NCBI GenBank assembly: GCA_023935145.1
Contig: CM043698.1
Span: 23,445,501-23,509,500, forward strand
Length of the DNA stretch: 64,000 nucleotides
DNA from: Bretschneidera sinensis
Taxonomy: Eukaryota > Streptophyta > Magnoliopsida > Brassicales > Akaniaceae
Reading direction: 5' to 3'
The first letter of the stretch is position 1. Each line of letters begins with the position of its first letter. Positions 13,046 to 25,302 of the stretch are shown in pieces. The notes under the pieces were generated by a model. It searched no databases, had not been told where the DNA came from, and saw only the letters and a list, made by a program, of their open reading frames with translations. Made by a program: the position numbers and the translations under genes.

Positions 13046-16000
13046 AGAGCAATAGAGCTTATGATTATTTGGAGAAGAGTATCCAATCTCCAACCTTGTT
13101 GTTGGGCTTGGGCCTATTTTTAGGTTTTTTTTTATGCTTTTTATGTTTTGATTTTCCTTTAAAGTTTTGGTTTTTATCTCATGTCATGTCGCATGGTTAG
13201 TAGTAGATTATGTTGTGTTTCGTGGATTACATTGCGTTTTGTGGTATAAAATCGAGGTTTTGAAAATAAAATTAGATAAATATATAATATTTTTAATAAT
13301 AAAATTGTAAGATAAAGTCCCTTTTTACATTCAATTATAAATTTCAATTTTTTGTTTAATAATAACTTTAAGTTGAATCGACGTAATATTATATATGCCG
13401 TAAAATAAATTACATGCATGACGCCAGATGATGATGATGTATTTTTTACTAGATTGTATATAAGTAGTCATAGGAAAATTACCTGCTTTGGAGATTTTTT
13501 TCTCTTTTTGAATTAATAAATCTTTTAGTAAAGATATGTACATTTGCTTTCCTTAACAGTTGTGTTTGAAGATGTAGGGTTTAGATATGTGGTGAAAAGT
13601 TGAACCAATTGAGCAAAGATTTGATTCCATTTATGTCAAATGATATTCATATCACATTTAATGTGAATGAGCATTATAAGGATAAGCATCATCCTATAAT
13701 TTGTTTTTTCTTTAAGAGTTTAGGAGTTCATAATTCAAATAAATCAGCTTGTGCTCTCATGAGAATGGCTAACGACTTAGAGGTTTTCATGTCCCCTGAA
13801 TCGTTAGCTTGTGCTTGATAATGTATTTGATTCTTAAACTGTTAATACACATTTTCAATTTTCAATAAAAAAAAAATTCATTGATAGAAAAGCAATATAT
13901 ATACACATATGCATATACATATATACCTTAATAATGTTTTCCATTCATAGTATGACGACATGTTTAGAAAATATATTGAAATTAAATTTTTAAGTTTTAA
14001 TGCATGATCGATCATGTATTAGTTGATCGTATGGGTGACATTTGGACCACTTTTAACATTCAGATGTCTAATGTTTGTTTATAAATACAATCTAATTTTG
14101 TATTTTCTTATTGCTACATTTCTCTATAAGGTTTATTGTTCTTGTTGCGTCGTAAAAAATGCTAATTTAAATAATAATGTTATATCTGGCGGCATATACA
14201 TGATATAAATGTATCAAGTTTTGACGTCAAAAAATGACCTCTATTGAATTATTGATTTAATTTGATTAAATTTTTTTTTATAAATTTTAAAACATAGGTA
14301 TTAGTGGCCATACAAAAAAAGGGTCTGAGAACTTGAGGCTTTCTAAATAGAGCTTCTCAAGTAATATAACTGAGCAATTTTTAAGAGAAAAATAAAATAA
14401 TTGGGTTTGTTTAGGTGGGATTAAAGTCGGTGCTTTTTAAATTTTGCAAAAAAAATACTTAGTCAAAATAATTAAACCCTATTAAATCTCATTAAATAGC
14501 AATTAAAGTATCGATTAATTTCCTATTTGATTTGATTTAACTAAGAGTTTTACAAATTTTAAAAAATAAGAATCGATTTAAAGCCAACTTTAATTAAGCT
14601 CTCCTTCCTATGTTCAATTCAAACAAAGAGAGCTCACACGTCATAATGAAGAAAGGTCAAAATAGAAATTAAATCATACCAGTTCTTGAATTTAATTGTT
14701 TTCCTATTTGAGAGATAATTATAACGATCTAAATTTATTTTCAAAATTACAAATAACTTAATATAAGAAGAAGGGTAGTTTTGTACAATGAGATTTTAAA
14801 AAAAAACATGTTGCTCTGACCCTAACATTTTATACTATGACAATATCATCACTTTTTTTTAATTAACACAATTTATTATTCTCTTTGTTGAATTTTTATT
14901 TATAAATAAAATTTGTCTAGCATTCAAGATCTATTAAATTTTATAAAGAGAGAAAACTAGAAAAGGCCTTTTCGTTTTATTGACACTAGCTTGTGATCAT
15001 CCATGTGATGCATGGGATATGCTTACCATATTAAATTTAATTTGTAACTTATTTTCATCAAAATTTGATCTAAAGTCAAGAAAAGTATGTTAATATGCAT
15101 AAAATGAAGATACATAATTGAATGTCATATGCATATATAAAATTCACAGATTATCTATAATCTTATTTATCAACCACCATATGTTAGTTACCTAAGATTG
15201 TTGTTTTATTCTCTAATGATATGTCATCAGCAATTTAATAAATACACACAATACATATATACGTACGTAATATACCATTGTCGGTCCACCCATGTATAAT
15301 ATATATATTATGACTAAGATCTAAAATTAAAATTAAATCAAGTGACTGCTAAATTCCACTATTAGATTCATTTTGAAAAAATGGGTCATTGCTAAAAGTT
15401 GAATAACACTAATTCCATAAATATAATTTTGTATATGGCACTTCTTGGAAGAGAGAAATTTGGAGTTAGTAACATCCCAATGTAGAAATTCTGGAAGAGA
15501 GAAATCATGCATAGAAAATATGGAAATTGTAATGGTTGTTTAATTTTTTGGTCTACATAAGAAACAATCTTGCATATTTTCAAATCACAAGCAATTTTTT
15601 TTTTTTAACTTGTATGAGAATTCTTGAAAAAATTTGTCAAAATCCATCAATTATTTTTCACGCCGTATCCCAACAATTATGGCTTCAGTCATAATCAAAG
15701 TGTTCGTGATATCATTAAAAAAGATTGTTGTAACAAACAATAAAAAATGAAGTATTAAATTTCAATTTATTACATGAAAAGAAAAATATGAACCTTTGTT
15801 TGTGGCATTCTTTTGTTTATAGAGAAGATTTCGACAACTGTATTATGTGTGTGATTAGGTTTAAGAGAAAGGACGAGGATCTCTCCAATAACTTGGGAAA
15901 AATGTTCTTAAGTGCATTTTTGGATGAATATCACATCATTCATAGTATTGATGTGACATTTCATCTAATGGTACACTTGAGAAAAATTTTCTCAAAATTA

Positions 16001-16214
16001 CTGGAGAGAATCTTAATATTAAAAAAATGGTAATATATAACTGAAGGTAGGAAGGCAAAAAAATTCGTTTTCGATGAAGTTTTGTGATAGCGTCATTTTA
16101 AAATAGAGATGTAAATGTTTAGTAAAGCCTGAAAGCAGAATTGTGCTGGAAAAAAGACTCGAATTTTTAGCTACTATTAATGTATTAATGAATGAGAGCA
16201 AGAAATAAAGTCTT
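13046..16214. other. AT-rich intergenic region
   Basis: Between the CLU promoter and the P450 pseudogene. It contains low-complexity AT tracts and one MITE (15871-16018). Short open frames at 13600-13818 and 14023-14208 show no recognisable domain. I see no gene. Confidence 0.6.
15871..16018. mobile_element. Second, older copy of the same Mutator-type MITE
   Basis: It shares the interior and both arms with the element at 11083-11230 (CTCTCCAATAACTTGGG on the left, CTCTCCAGTAATTTTGAG in reverse complement on the right) but is more diverged. Flanks TTAAGAGAA and TTAAAAAAA agree at 7 of 9 bases, consistent with an eroded 9-bp duplication. Confidence 0.65.
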
Positions 16215-17336
16215 ACCAAAATGAAGGCTTTAACTGTCTCTGCTTAGTCTCGTTTCTAATGTCTCATCTTCCATTATATGTAGCAAAAGATCAGGAACAT
16301 CCTTTCTATCATCCCCCCAACTTCCTATCTTCTTCTTCTGTGCCCTTGCCTCTTCATGCTCTTTCATGATTTTCTCCATAGTGGCATCTAAGCTTTGACA
16401 CTTCTTGTGCTAAATTTCTTAGTTCTCCAGCCTCATCATTAGTATTGCTCAACTTAAAGCAAGTTGACTTAAATATGAAACAAAACATCGCCATTCTCCA
16501 AGATGATGTTGTTAGTGAGTTTAATTAGTAAGATCTTCGCAGATAATGACTGGTTCTTTGGTAGAACTCTTTTGTAAGACTGATTTTAGAAAAGTTTCAA
16601 TCTCTTCATTACAAACAGGATGGAAACGATCAAGAGTTCGTACACTGAGAAGCTTTGACATGCATAGTTTTCTCATGAATCTCCAATATGGTCCATATGG
16701 AGTGAATATGAAATCTGAAGAACCATAAGTCAAGTATCATGTAGCTTGTAATGATGGCCGATTGTAGAATAAGTTTTCATGAGTTTTAGGGAATTCTTTT
16801 GCCATTTCTGAGGAAGAGGCCACTATGCAGGGAAATGGGCCATGGAAGATATGGATTAAGGGGCCATAACCATTGGAAAGCTTATGAAGTGCTTGGTGAG
16901 GACTTGGACGGATAACGTGAAGATGCCCAATTATTGCTAGTCTAGCCCTGGCTCGACCATTTGTCAGTTAAATTATGTTAACGTTAGGTTAGTTCATGGT
17001 TACACTAACTTATCTATCGTTAGCTTTTCGTTAGTAATTTTTTTTTTAAATCTAGTCAAATCTTATATCAACTCATCAAAACTTATTGGAAACATGACTT
17101 TACTCTTAATAATTTCAAAATCCAATCAAAGTTTGAACAGTTGACTAACAGACGAGTACTAAAAAGCTAACGACTTGTAGGTAAATGTATAATTTAAAAA
17201 CTAAATGAGGTAGGTGTAATTATGGACTAATCTCAAATATATTAATGTATTTTACCTTTTGAAACAATGGATCGAACCAAGAGGACTGATATGACATAGT
17301 GTAGTAGCCTTGAATGTCTTCCATTGTTGACAAAAA
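16215..17336 (-). pseudogene. CYP93-like cytochrome P450 pseudogene, exon 1 remnant only
   Basis: The minus strand shows a degraded copy of exon 1 of the intact P450 at 19545-21262. The start MEDIQGYYT (17336) is followed by about 270 bp of non-homologous sequence where the membrane anchor and PPGP region should be. Then come [18 protein letters not shown], an in-frame stop after RPSLQAT (TGA near 16735), and the C-helix region [22 protein letters not shown] further stop follows EDLTN, and a deleted, frame-shifted segment is recognisable as [13 protein letters not shown] and LLLHIMEDE. The expected exon 1 donor is still present near 16215. Exon 2, with the heme-binding region, is absent. It is clearly non-functional and looks like a tandem duplicate of the neighbouring gene. 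Confidence 0.85.
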
Positions 17337-19544
17337 ATGAGAAAGAGCTATAAGCTATATGGGGATAAATTTAAGTTTGCTAAGTTTCTAACTTTGGCAA
17401 TCTCATTGAAGGGGAGTACTTTTATATCCAAAAGCATACAAATTGTCAAGTTAGGTAGTCCTTAGATCCTAGGTATAATTTTTCTTGTTATCTGGAACAC
17501 TATTTTACTTAAATGCATATAACATTATTTCGAGTTTTACCCGGTTCATGTGGATAGGACAGTTTGCTTATATTTGAGGATTAGTCAGGTCAAAAGTCCG
17601 GATACTCTCGTCACTCAAAAAAAAATTAAGCTCCATGCCGGATTTTTTCTTCTTTTTCTTTTATCCTTTTCTGTTTCCTAGAGAAGGACTTTGGTTTGAG
17701 ATTCTTCAGTGTTGTGTTAATATATATGCAGTGTTGACTAGATGAGAAAGCGCACTAATTCTAGTCTGGAAGAGATGTATGAGTGGTAGCTGAACCTTTG
17801 AAATTGAGTAGGAGAAGAGAAAATTGAATGAATTGATGATTCAGTATGTATAATGCTCTATATAGAACATGCACATGGCCTTTCTTTTTTCAAACAATTC
17901 TTGATTGTTGTTCTTTTATTTGATTGGATCTCTTTCAAAATTTAGAATGTCATGCTTGACAACTTGAGCATTACAATACATAGTCCATTCTAAGTTTCAA
18001 AATTATTTATTCATCTGAATAGTTGAATATTTATCAAAAATACTTATTTATGTCATTATTGAATGTTTACCAGATATATATTATAAGCAACTATGCAAGC
18101 CACACAGTTGTTGATTTGCTTGCATTAAATTTATTCAAGCCACACAGATCTAGGAATTGAGATTACGAATTCAATTATTTTCATTCTAAACATGTTTGAT
18201 ACCCTTTTTCTTCGGCTTCACCACCAGCTCTTCCCTATTAAAAAAGAGGGCATGGAAGTCTCAGGAGCAGCACATCTGTCATTACGGTGCAAAGTCATTC
18301 TAAACCCAGTTTTTTTAATAAGAAATGCCAGTAAGTGTAAGACTCTCTCTCTCCACACAAATACCATCCACCACTACCACCAGCAATAACCAATAATTGA
18401 AGTTGTTAAAATTGGGATGGGATTGGCTAGAGGCAGAGGATTAACAAATTAACAATAAACAATAATTGCCACAGATTCTCAATCTGCAGCTTGGATTCCT
18501 GAACAAAGGAAATGAGATTCCTTGGAGGGTAAAAAAAGATCGTGAATTTGATCAATACCACGTTCTGTAGTTTGGAGTCTGTCAAAGCTAAACATGTGTA
18601 CAAAGAGCAAAAAACTGTGGCAGATTTTTTGAGGGAGCTATTGTACAGAGTTGAATAGAAACAATTGTGATGTTTCCTTATGAGCCTCATGAATTTAGGA
18701 TGATGATCACCAGAGTGAATTAGGGGATTTATGCACTTATCACTGATTTTTATCTTGAATAAAATTCTTAATTCATCAAAAGAAAAACAGCTGGAAGAAG
18801 ATGCTCCCCCATCCCCCTTTTTTCCCCTTTTCTTTTCATGTTGAGTTCTGAATTTGGATGGTAGATATACATCATATTCTTCTTGATAGTAAAAATTGGT
18901 AACTTTTTATATTATTCTACATTTAAGCATGACTTGGTAACTTTTTATATTTGACTCCTTGAGGATTTTGACATGTTCTCTCTATCTTCTTGGTGCACTA
19001 ACTGAAGACTATCAAGAGCTTCAGGATTTATAGGAATTGCAATTGCCAATGGCATCACACTCTGAGGGAGGGGAATGCCCTTCTGGACTTACTACTTGTT
19101 AACAAAGTCATAGGCTGTTGGATCTACAACTATTCATGAATAACATATCCAGCAGTATTTTCTCTTTGGCAAGCAGGTTGCAGTTTTGAGTTCTTGCTTG
19201 TATCCGGAGGATCACAAGAAAAGAGAAAAGAAAAAGAGATCATCAGTTGAAAATATTTCAGATCTCTCGAAGTAAACTCTCATGCTGATGTGGGACAAAA
19301 GAGAGTTTTATTGCAAATTTGAACTTCTTTTTGGCTTTTATTTCTTCTAACATTCTTCTTTTGCTATGAAAAAAAGTTACCAGGGTACCATTACAGGGAT
19401 CCTTCATCCTTATCAACACATTGCAAAGGTATATTAAAAAAAACATTTTTGGTGCAACCTAAAACATAACAGAACAAACTCAGACTTGCTTCAGTACTAG
19501 CCAACTAGCTAGGCTGAAAAACATGGCAAACCCATTTAGGATGA
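17337..19544. other. Intergenic region between the P450 pseudogene and P450 gene
   Basis: AT-rich, with short open frames that lack recognisable domains. It should contain the 3' UTR of the P450 just left of 19545. Nothing else could be supported. Confidence 0.5.
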
Positions 19545-21262
19545 CTAAAACGGAACGAAATGGGGGATGGGAACACACATGAGGGGTTTAGCCATAAAGA
19601 GGGAAATCCCCACTCCTTCTGTCATGTTAATAGTACTGTTTTTCCCATTCTCAACTTCCCAATCGAAGCACTGGATCATACTTGCAAGTGTTGTTTGAAT
19701 GACTTGTAGTGACAAAGAAGTTCCGGGGCAGGTTCTTCTTCCACTGCCGAATGGCAAGAGTTGGTAATGTTGCCCCCTAACATCTATTTGGCTCTTGGCA
19801 TTTTCTTCTTTGGATATGAACCTACCGGGATTGAACTGAAGCGGGTTTTCCCAGTAATTGGGATCCCTCCCAATTCCCCATGTGTTAACTATAAGTGCTG
19901 TCTTTGCGGGAATGTTATACCCAGAAATATTGCAGCTTTCAGTGGATTCTCTCATGAAAAATGTGGCTGGTGGGTGCAATCTCAGTGTTTCTTTTACTAT
20001 AGATTGGAGGTATGGTAAGCTTGATATGTCTGATTCTTCAACCAACCTACCTTTTCCAACGACAGAATCGATCTCTTCTCTAGCCATTTTGAATATGGCT
20101 GGATGCCTGATGAGCTCTGCCAATGCCCATTCAACCGCATATGCAGGTCCATTTGTCCCACCAGTAAACATCTCCTGCAAAAATTTCAAAATGTTGATGA
20201 ACAATTCATTGCAGAAAAGCTATGATAATTGTAATTAGGCTTTGTACATGATGTAATGAGCATCAGAATTCTAATAATAATTAATTTCTGAATTTTGCAG
20301 TTAATGAGAAACAAAAGTAGATTAATGATGATTTGTCTTACTAGAATGAAGGCTTTGGCACTATCTCTGGTGAGTTTCATATCTGTATTGTCATCTTCCA
20401 TTATATCCAGCAAAAGATCAATAAGATCCTTTTTCTCATGATAATCAGCAGAATCATCTTTCTTTATCTTCATCCTTGCTTCCTCGTGCTCTTTCATTAT
20501 CCTCTCCACCAATGTATCCAGTTTCTCATGTACCAATTTAACCCTCTTAACCAAACCCTGTAAATCTATATTCCTTAAAAACCAAATATAATCTGATAAA
20601 TTACACTCTCCTAAAAGCATTGCCACTTGTTGAACTAATTGCCTTAGCTCTCCAGTCTCATCATTTGCCACCGATGAACATCTCTTGTTGATTGCCATCC
20701 TCGAGATGATGTTATTGGTAAGCTTTGTAAGCTCTTCTCTGATTTCAATTGGTTTCTGGGTATGAACTTCTTGTAATATTGATGTCAAGAAAGCTTCGAT
20801 CTCTTGACGACGAATTGGAATGAACCTGTCAAGAATTCGTCCATTGAGAAGCTCTGACATTGATAGTTTCTTGATGAACTTCCAATAAGGACCATATGGA
20901 GTGAAAACAAAGTCAGATGTACCATAAGTTAGGTGCCGAGTGGCTATGAACGATGTCCGGTTGCAGAAGAAAATTTCTTGAGTTTTGAGGAATTCTTTTG
21001 CAATTTCTGGGGAAGAGGCGACTACGCAAGGCATGGAGCCAAGAGAGATCCGAATTAAGGGACCATAACGCTTAGAAAGCTTGTGCAATGCTTGGTGAGG
21101 GATTGGATACAGAAGGTGGAGGTGTCCAATTATCGGTAAGGCTAAAGGGCCTGGTGGGAGTTGAGTCTTCGTGCGAGTCTTTGAGGAAATGACTTGAACC
21201 AAGAGAATTATTGAAACAAAACCAACAAGAAAGATGATTGTGTAGTCTTGTAGGTTATCCAT
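19545..21262 (-). CDS. CYP93-like cytochrome P450 monooxygenase (A-type)
   Basis: Two exons, 21262-20342 and 20174-19545, are joined in phase 0 and give 516 residues, a normal plant P450 length. The protein has an N-terminal membrane anchor (about residues 8-27), a proline-rich hinge LPPGP and the C-helix region [13 protein letters not shown]. The K-helix is ETLR (369-372), the PERF-type motif is PGRF (423-426), and the heme-binding loop [10 protein letters not shown] has Cys at about 456. It would be ER-anchored and NADPH-P450-reductase dependent. CYP93 enzymes act mainly on flavonoids and related substrates; the substrate here is unknown. The I-helix reads [10 protein letters not shown] instead of the usual AGTDT-type sequence, so the acid-alcohol pair is lost. 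An ATG at 21283 is also in frame, but it sits only about 26 bp from the TATA box, so MDNLQDY at 21262 is preferred. Confidence 0.88.
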
Positions 21263-21308
21263 TGTTAACAAGAAAAATGTCAATGGGATTAAAGTTTATG
21301 AATGTGAT

Positions 21309-21316
21309 CTTTTATA
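21309..21316 (-). promoter_or_regulatory. TATA box of the P450 gene
   Basis: TATAAAAG on the minus strand, 47 bp upstream of the preferred start codon. It places transcription initiation near 21283 and so argues against using the upstream ATG. Confidence 0.6.
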
Positions 21317-23800
21317 CTATAAGATTGGAAGTGAAGGAGTCAGATAATCAAAGTAAGTACATATTTACTCTTTAACATGCATCAGTAGGATTTTTTTTAT
21401 TTTTGTCAATGGTTGATAAGTGATGCCACTTGATACCTCCCAAAAAGAAAAGAAAAAAATAAAAATAAAAGTGGTTCCTCATTGTTATTGGACCATCTCC
21501 TTTGAATTCTTACATGATTGTACATAAATTTGCATGATATTATTGTTTAGCTCCTGTCTGGTGGGGCTGTATGAGTTGTTATGGAATCTTTGAGATTTTT
21601 TAAGCAATAGAATAATATATCTTTGAGAACTTAATAAATTAAAAATGCAACATATCTTAGATGTGTGAAGTTCTTGTTTGGAAATACATGATACATGGGT
21701 TTATTTCACCTTTAAATGATATAAGAAGAGAAAAAAAAATATTTTATTTTCATTCAAGGGTGAGATGACCTTTGTAATATATATCTCTCATGACACTTGT
21801 TGGGTGATAATTTTTGCTTGGATGTAGTCAAATAGGTGGTGTACTATAAAAAAAAAATAAAAAAGAAGAGAAGAAGTAAATATTAAGTCTAATTAAAACT
21901 TCGAAGCATGGATGACGAGCAAAATATATATAAACCTGTCCAAACCCATATTTAAAGAGGAGAATCACACAAAATATTGAATAATTAGTGCCCATAAAAA
22001 GGCAGAACTTTTTCATCAATTTTGTACAAAAACATAAAGCTTAGATTATAAGTTAAAATTTATTAAAATATCTCAATTTTTTTTCATTGATATATTTTAG
22101 GTGATAGATCACAATCATTAATTATGTGTTTAATTTTTTTAGGGAAAATAATAGCTAAATTGAGGTTTTTAAAATTCTATTTGTATTAACATTTACAATG
22201 AAAAATTAAAATTTAAGAATCTAACTTGACATCAAATCAAATCCAGTTCAACCAACTCAATTTAATTCCCTCAAAGCACACACTGATAATAATAGCATAC
22301 TACGTTTGTTTTGAAAATGTTTATCACTTTTATACTCAATGTAGTTCCCATGATTGAAGTTAGCAAATGATTTTGATTTTGTAAGTTAACTTGAGCTTTA
22401 TTCGATTTTTACAAATCAGGTCAGGGTTGAGATTTATGTAATTCATCATGAATTGAACTACATTAAGATTGAAAAATTATCTCATATGTTTGGGTATGAT
22501 TGGTCTCTAACTCAATACAATTCAACTTGTCGTCACATGCTCCTTTTAAATTTGTTAAGTAAAAAGTTATCTTTAGTTATTTTATACTAATATTTTGAAA
22601 GAACTTATTTTATAATATTAATTGACCACGAAATATTATTTTCATATATCCAAATCATTTGGTAGAATCCTATTTAATTGTAGGAAAAAAAAATACTATT
22701 TTGAAATTCTTTGTTTATTTATCAATATAATTCTCTAGGATGAAGATTTGGATGTGGAGAAATCTGATCCAAGAATGAAAAAAATCAGTAGCGTAATATT
22801 TTGATATCGTTATTATTGTCAATATTTATTTGCCTTTGTTATTGGTTAGTACATACTTTAAAAAATTTAAATTTCAAAAGCCAAAACATAATGGTTTAAG
22901 TAAATGCACACGAAAATTTATTTAAGTTAATTCTTTTACCATCTTACCCAATTTTGAAGGAAGTTTTAATGAGTTATTTTAGACCTTTAAATATTGTTGC
23001 TTACTCAACTTTAAATATGTTTGTATATATTCAAATATCAGGCTTAAATGCTTTTAAATTATTATAAATTCACCATCTTATCAAATATAAATTGTTTTTA
23101 AAATGAAACAAGTTCTCATATATTAATTTTAACATAAATTTATAAAAAAAATAATTTAAAAAAAGCAATGCAACAGATGTAGGCCTGCTGAAATGAATAA
23201 GTTTAGCCAAGTTTTTTAAACACATAATTGTTTAAACATAACTAATTGTTTTGAAGACAAAAATGAAATGATAAATATAATGAAAATTGCTTTTACTTCC
23301 TAGAAATTTCACTGAAGGACACAATACAAGAAAAGGAAGTAGAGAAAAGGATGTCCTCTCTCCTTAGGGGAACTAAATTCCACAATCTAACTGTTATTGC
23401 AAGAATAAGAAACACAAACAAAAAACTAAAGATCAAAAGCTTAATCCTATTGAATTTAATTCAGAACATAATCCTCTTATTCTAAGCAGCATTACTCTAA
23501 AACCACAAACCCCCATATCCTTGCTTATTCATAAAAATCTCCTGAGCTCTATGCTTCTACTTCTAATTCATTATATCACCTGCACCAGAAAATACAGATA
23601 GAAGAGTCAAAACAGATGAGTTGTTTCTTTCTTGCACTATATAAATCTGTAAAACAGTTTAACAAAGAATCCATTCTTGCAGGAAGTCAACTGCAATTTT
23701 AGTTTATGATTTTTGAAACAGTTTATGATAAAACGAACTATAAAATGTTATTTTTATAAACATAAATCATTTTATAAATCGTTTTCAAAGGTATTTAGGT
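21317..23800. other. AT-rich intergenic region
   Basis: Upstream of the P450 and downstream of the lipid-transfer-like gene. It is very AT-rich with no coding signal. No repeat could be delimited. Confidence 0.5.
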
Positions 23801-24217
23801 TTATTTTTGTTTATAATAAACAGAAACCAAAAAATAAACTATCCCAAAGAATATGAAAGCTGAATTACTCTTAAAAACTGGGTCAGCAAGGAAATTAAAG
23901 AGAGTACATGGTGGAAAGTTGGCAGTGCATTTTTCAGGGAGTTGCAAGGCCATGTTCCTATCAACACCGGTTATAGGAGGGCCATTGATAAGAACACACA
24001 AGCAAGGTTGCCCTAAAGCTTTGATGGCACTGCAGCAGGCCTCACTTGGTGGTATGGGGCTGAAGGGAGCAACAGCAGACCTGCAAGGTATCATCTGAAC
24101 AAGTGCTGAGAAAAACGTGCTGCTACAAGGATGCCCTTTGCCTTGCTCAACCAAACCTGTCATGAGCAAAACAAACAGCAGCACTAGTGGCAGAGATTTA
24201 GTGCCAAAAAGCTTCAT
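23801..24217 (-). CDS. Secreted eight-cysteine lipid-transfer/2S-albumin-like protein
   Basis: A 138-residue reading frame. Residues 1-28 form a signal peptide (MKLFGTKSLPLVLLFVLL...). Cysteines at 31, 45, 61, 62, 72, 74, 97 and 104 follow the pattern C-Xn-C-Xn-CC-Xn-CXC-Xn-C-Xn-C of the plant nsLTP/2S-albumin superfamily. The X in CXC is Leu, a hydrophobic residue as in nsLTP2-like members. Such proteins are apoplastic, bind lipids and act in cuticle formation, defence or signalling; the role here is unknown. The ATG at 24217 is preferred over an in-frame one at 24370 because the signal peptide begins there and a TATA box lies 90 bp upstream. After the last cysteine a 34-residue hydrophobic tail (AFIFFGIVYFLV) is unusual. 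It may be real, or a donor near that point may remove it. Confidence 0.8.
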   Translation of the reverse strand: MKLFGTKSLPLVLLFVLLMTGLVEQGKGHPCSSTFFSALVQMIPCRSAVAPFSPIPPSEACCSAIKALGQPCLCVLINGPPITGVDRNMALQLPEKCTANFPPCTLFNFLADPVFKSNSAFIFFGIVYFLVSVYYKQK

Positions 24218-24306
24218 TCTTCTTCTTCTTCTTTTTTTATTATTATTGAAAAATGGAAATCGTTTACTTGTTACAAGAACTGATCCTCTATCAAGAAAGG
24301 TTCTAC

Positions 24307-24313
24307 ATTTATA
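24307..24313 (-). promoter_or_regulatory. TATA box of the lipid-transfer-like gene
   Basis: TATAAAT on the minus strand about 90 bp upstream of the ATG at 24217. The spacing fits a short 5' UTR rich in AAG/GAA triplets. Confidence 0.55.
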
Positions 24314-25302
24314 GGAAATGGGACTTGTGCCATTTTGCACCTCTGGCCTAACCAGGATCACACTGGTCATGCCGTTTTTCTGCCAACTTTGTTGTTGATC
24401 TGATTTTGTATCAAGAAGCTTAATTTCTCAAAAAAAATACATTTTGCGCATTGATCAGACAGTTGTTAAACTCAAATTTCATGACTCCTTCCACCTCAAG
24501 GAATCGTTTGGAGCAATATTGGCCATTTATCCACAAAAGAAATGCCTCTGCAGTTTCGATGTGGTAGTAACTAGCTTGTGGCCTATCACCTGCAATCCTG
24601 TTTAGTAATTTAAGATAATAATTGAAATCTTTTATGAATTAATTTTTTATAGGTATGTTAATGTCATTCACATTTAAAATCCGTATTTCCCTAAGCTGAC
24701 AATCCCTCGTGCACAATTCTCTGTCGACCTCTGGGATATTTAATATTTACCAGAGTATTCTTCCTCCACAAGAAAAACTCGAAAAGATTTCTTTTGTTAG
24801 CGAGAGGGGAGCGAATTCTAATTGTTCATTGCTAACTGATCCGGAACCACTATGTATAGTGTTTAGAATGAACTAAAATCTCATTTTCTAGCCATATTTA
24901 TTGACTTATCAAAGGATTTAGATGTTCTTTCAGCCAAGCAGCTTGCTAGTATTTCATTCATCAGTACAATGAGTAAATAATCATAAATTTTTAAGGGAAT
25001 CTGGTATTCCCAACTGAATGTCTACATTAACTCGATCACTCGGGTTTAGGACAAGATCATATTTCAACACATTCTTACAATTCATCAGAATTAATTTGCA
25101 AGAACATACAGATGTAGTAAATCACAATTATTGCTGAGATAAATAATGATCCAGTAAAAAAGTGTAGAGATCCTTTTTTTTTCCTGGCCAGAAAAATAAT
25201 TGTAGCATCCTTTTTATGACTGATCATTTCAGTCGAACAACCTCAAAATACAATTTGCATCTTTTGAAGAACCAACAATGAATGGTTTTTACTATCAAGT
25301 TA
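24314..25302. other. Region between lipid-transfer-like gene and dioxygenase 3' end
   Basis: It should hold the promoter of the lipid-transfer-like gene and the 3' UTR of the dioxygenase. No other coding sequence was recognised. Confidence 0.5.

Noticed and set aside
13600..13818. Possible small protein MNQLSKDLIPF...
   Set aside because: Single short frame in AT-rich DNA, no domain, no promoter or splice support.
14407..14640. Possible MITE (GTTTGTTTAGGTGG ... CAAACAAAG)
   Set aside because: Terminal similarity is limited to about seven bases and no target duplication was found.
15788..16033. 81-residue plus-strand open frame
   Set aside because: It lies almost wholly inside the Mutator-type MITE copy and has no protein-like features.
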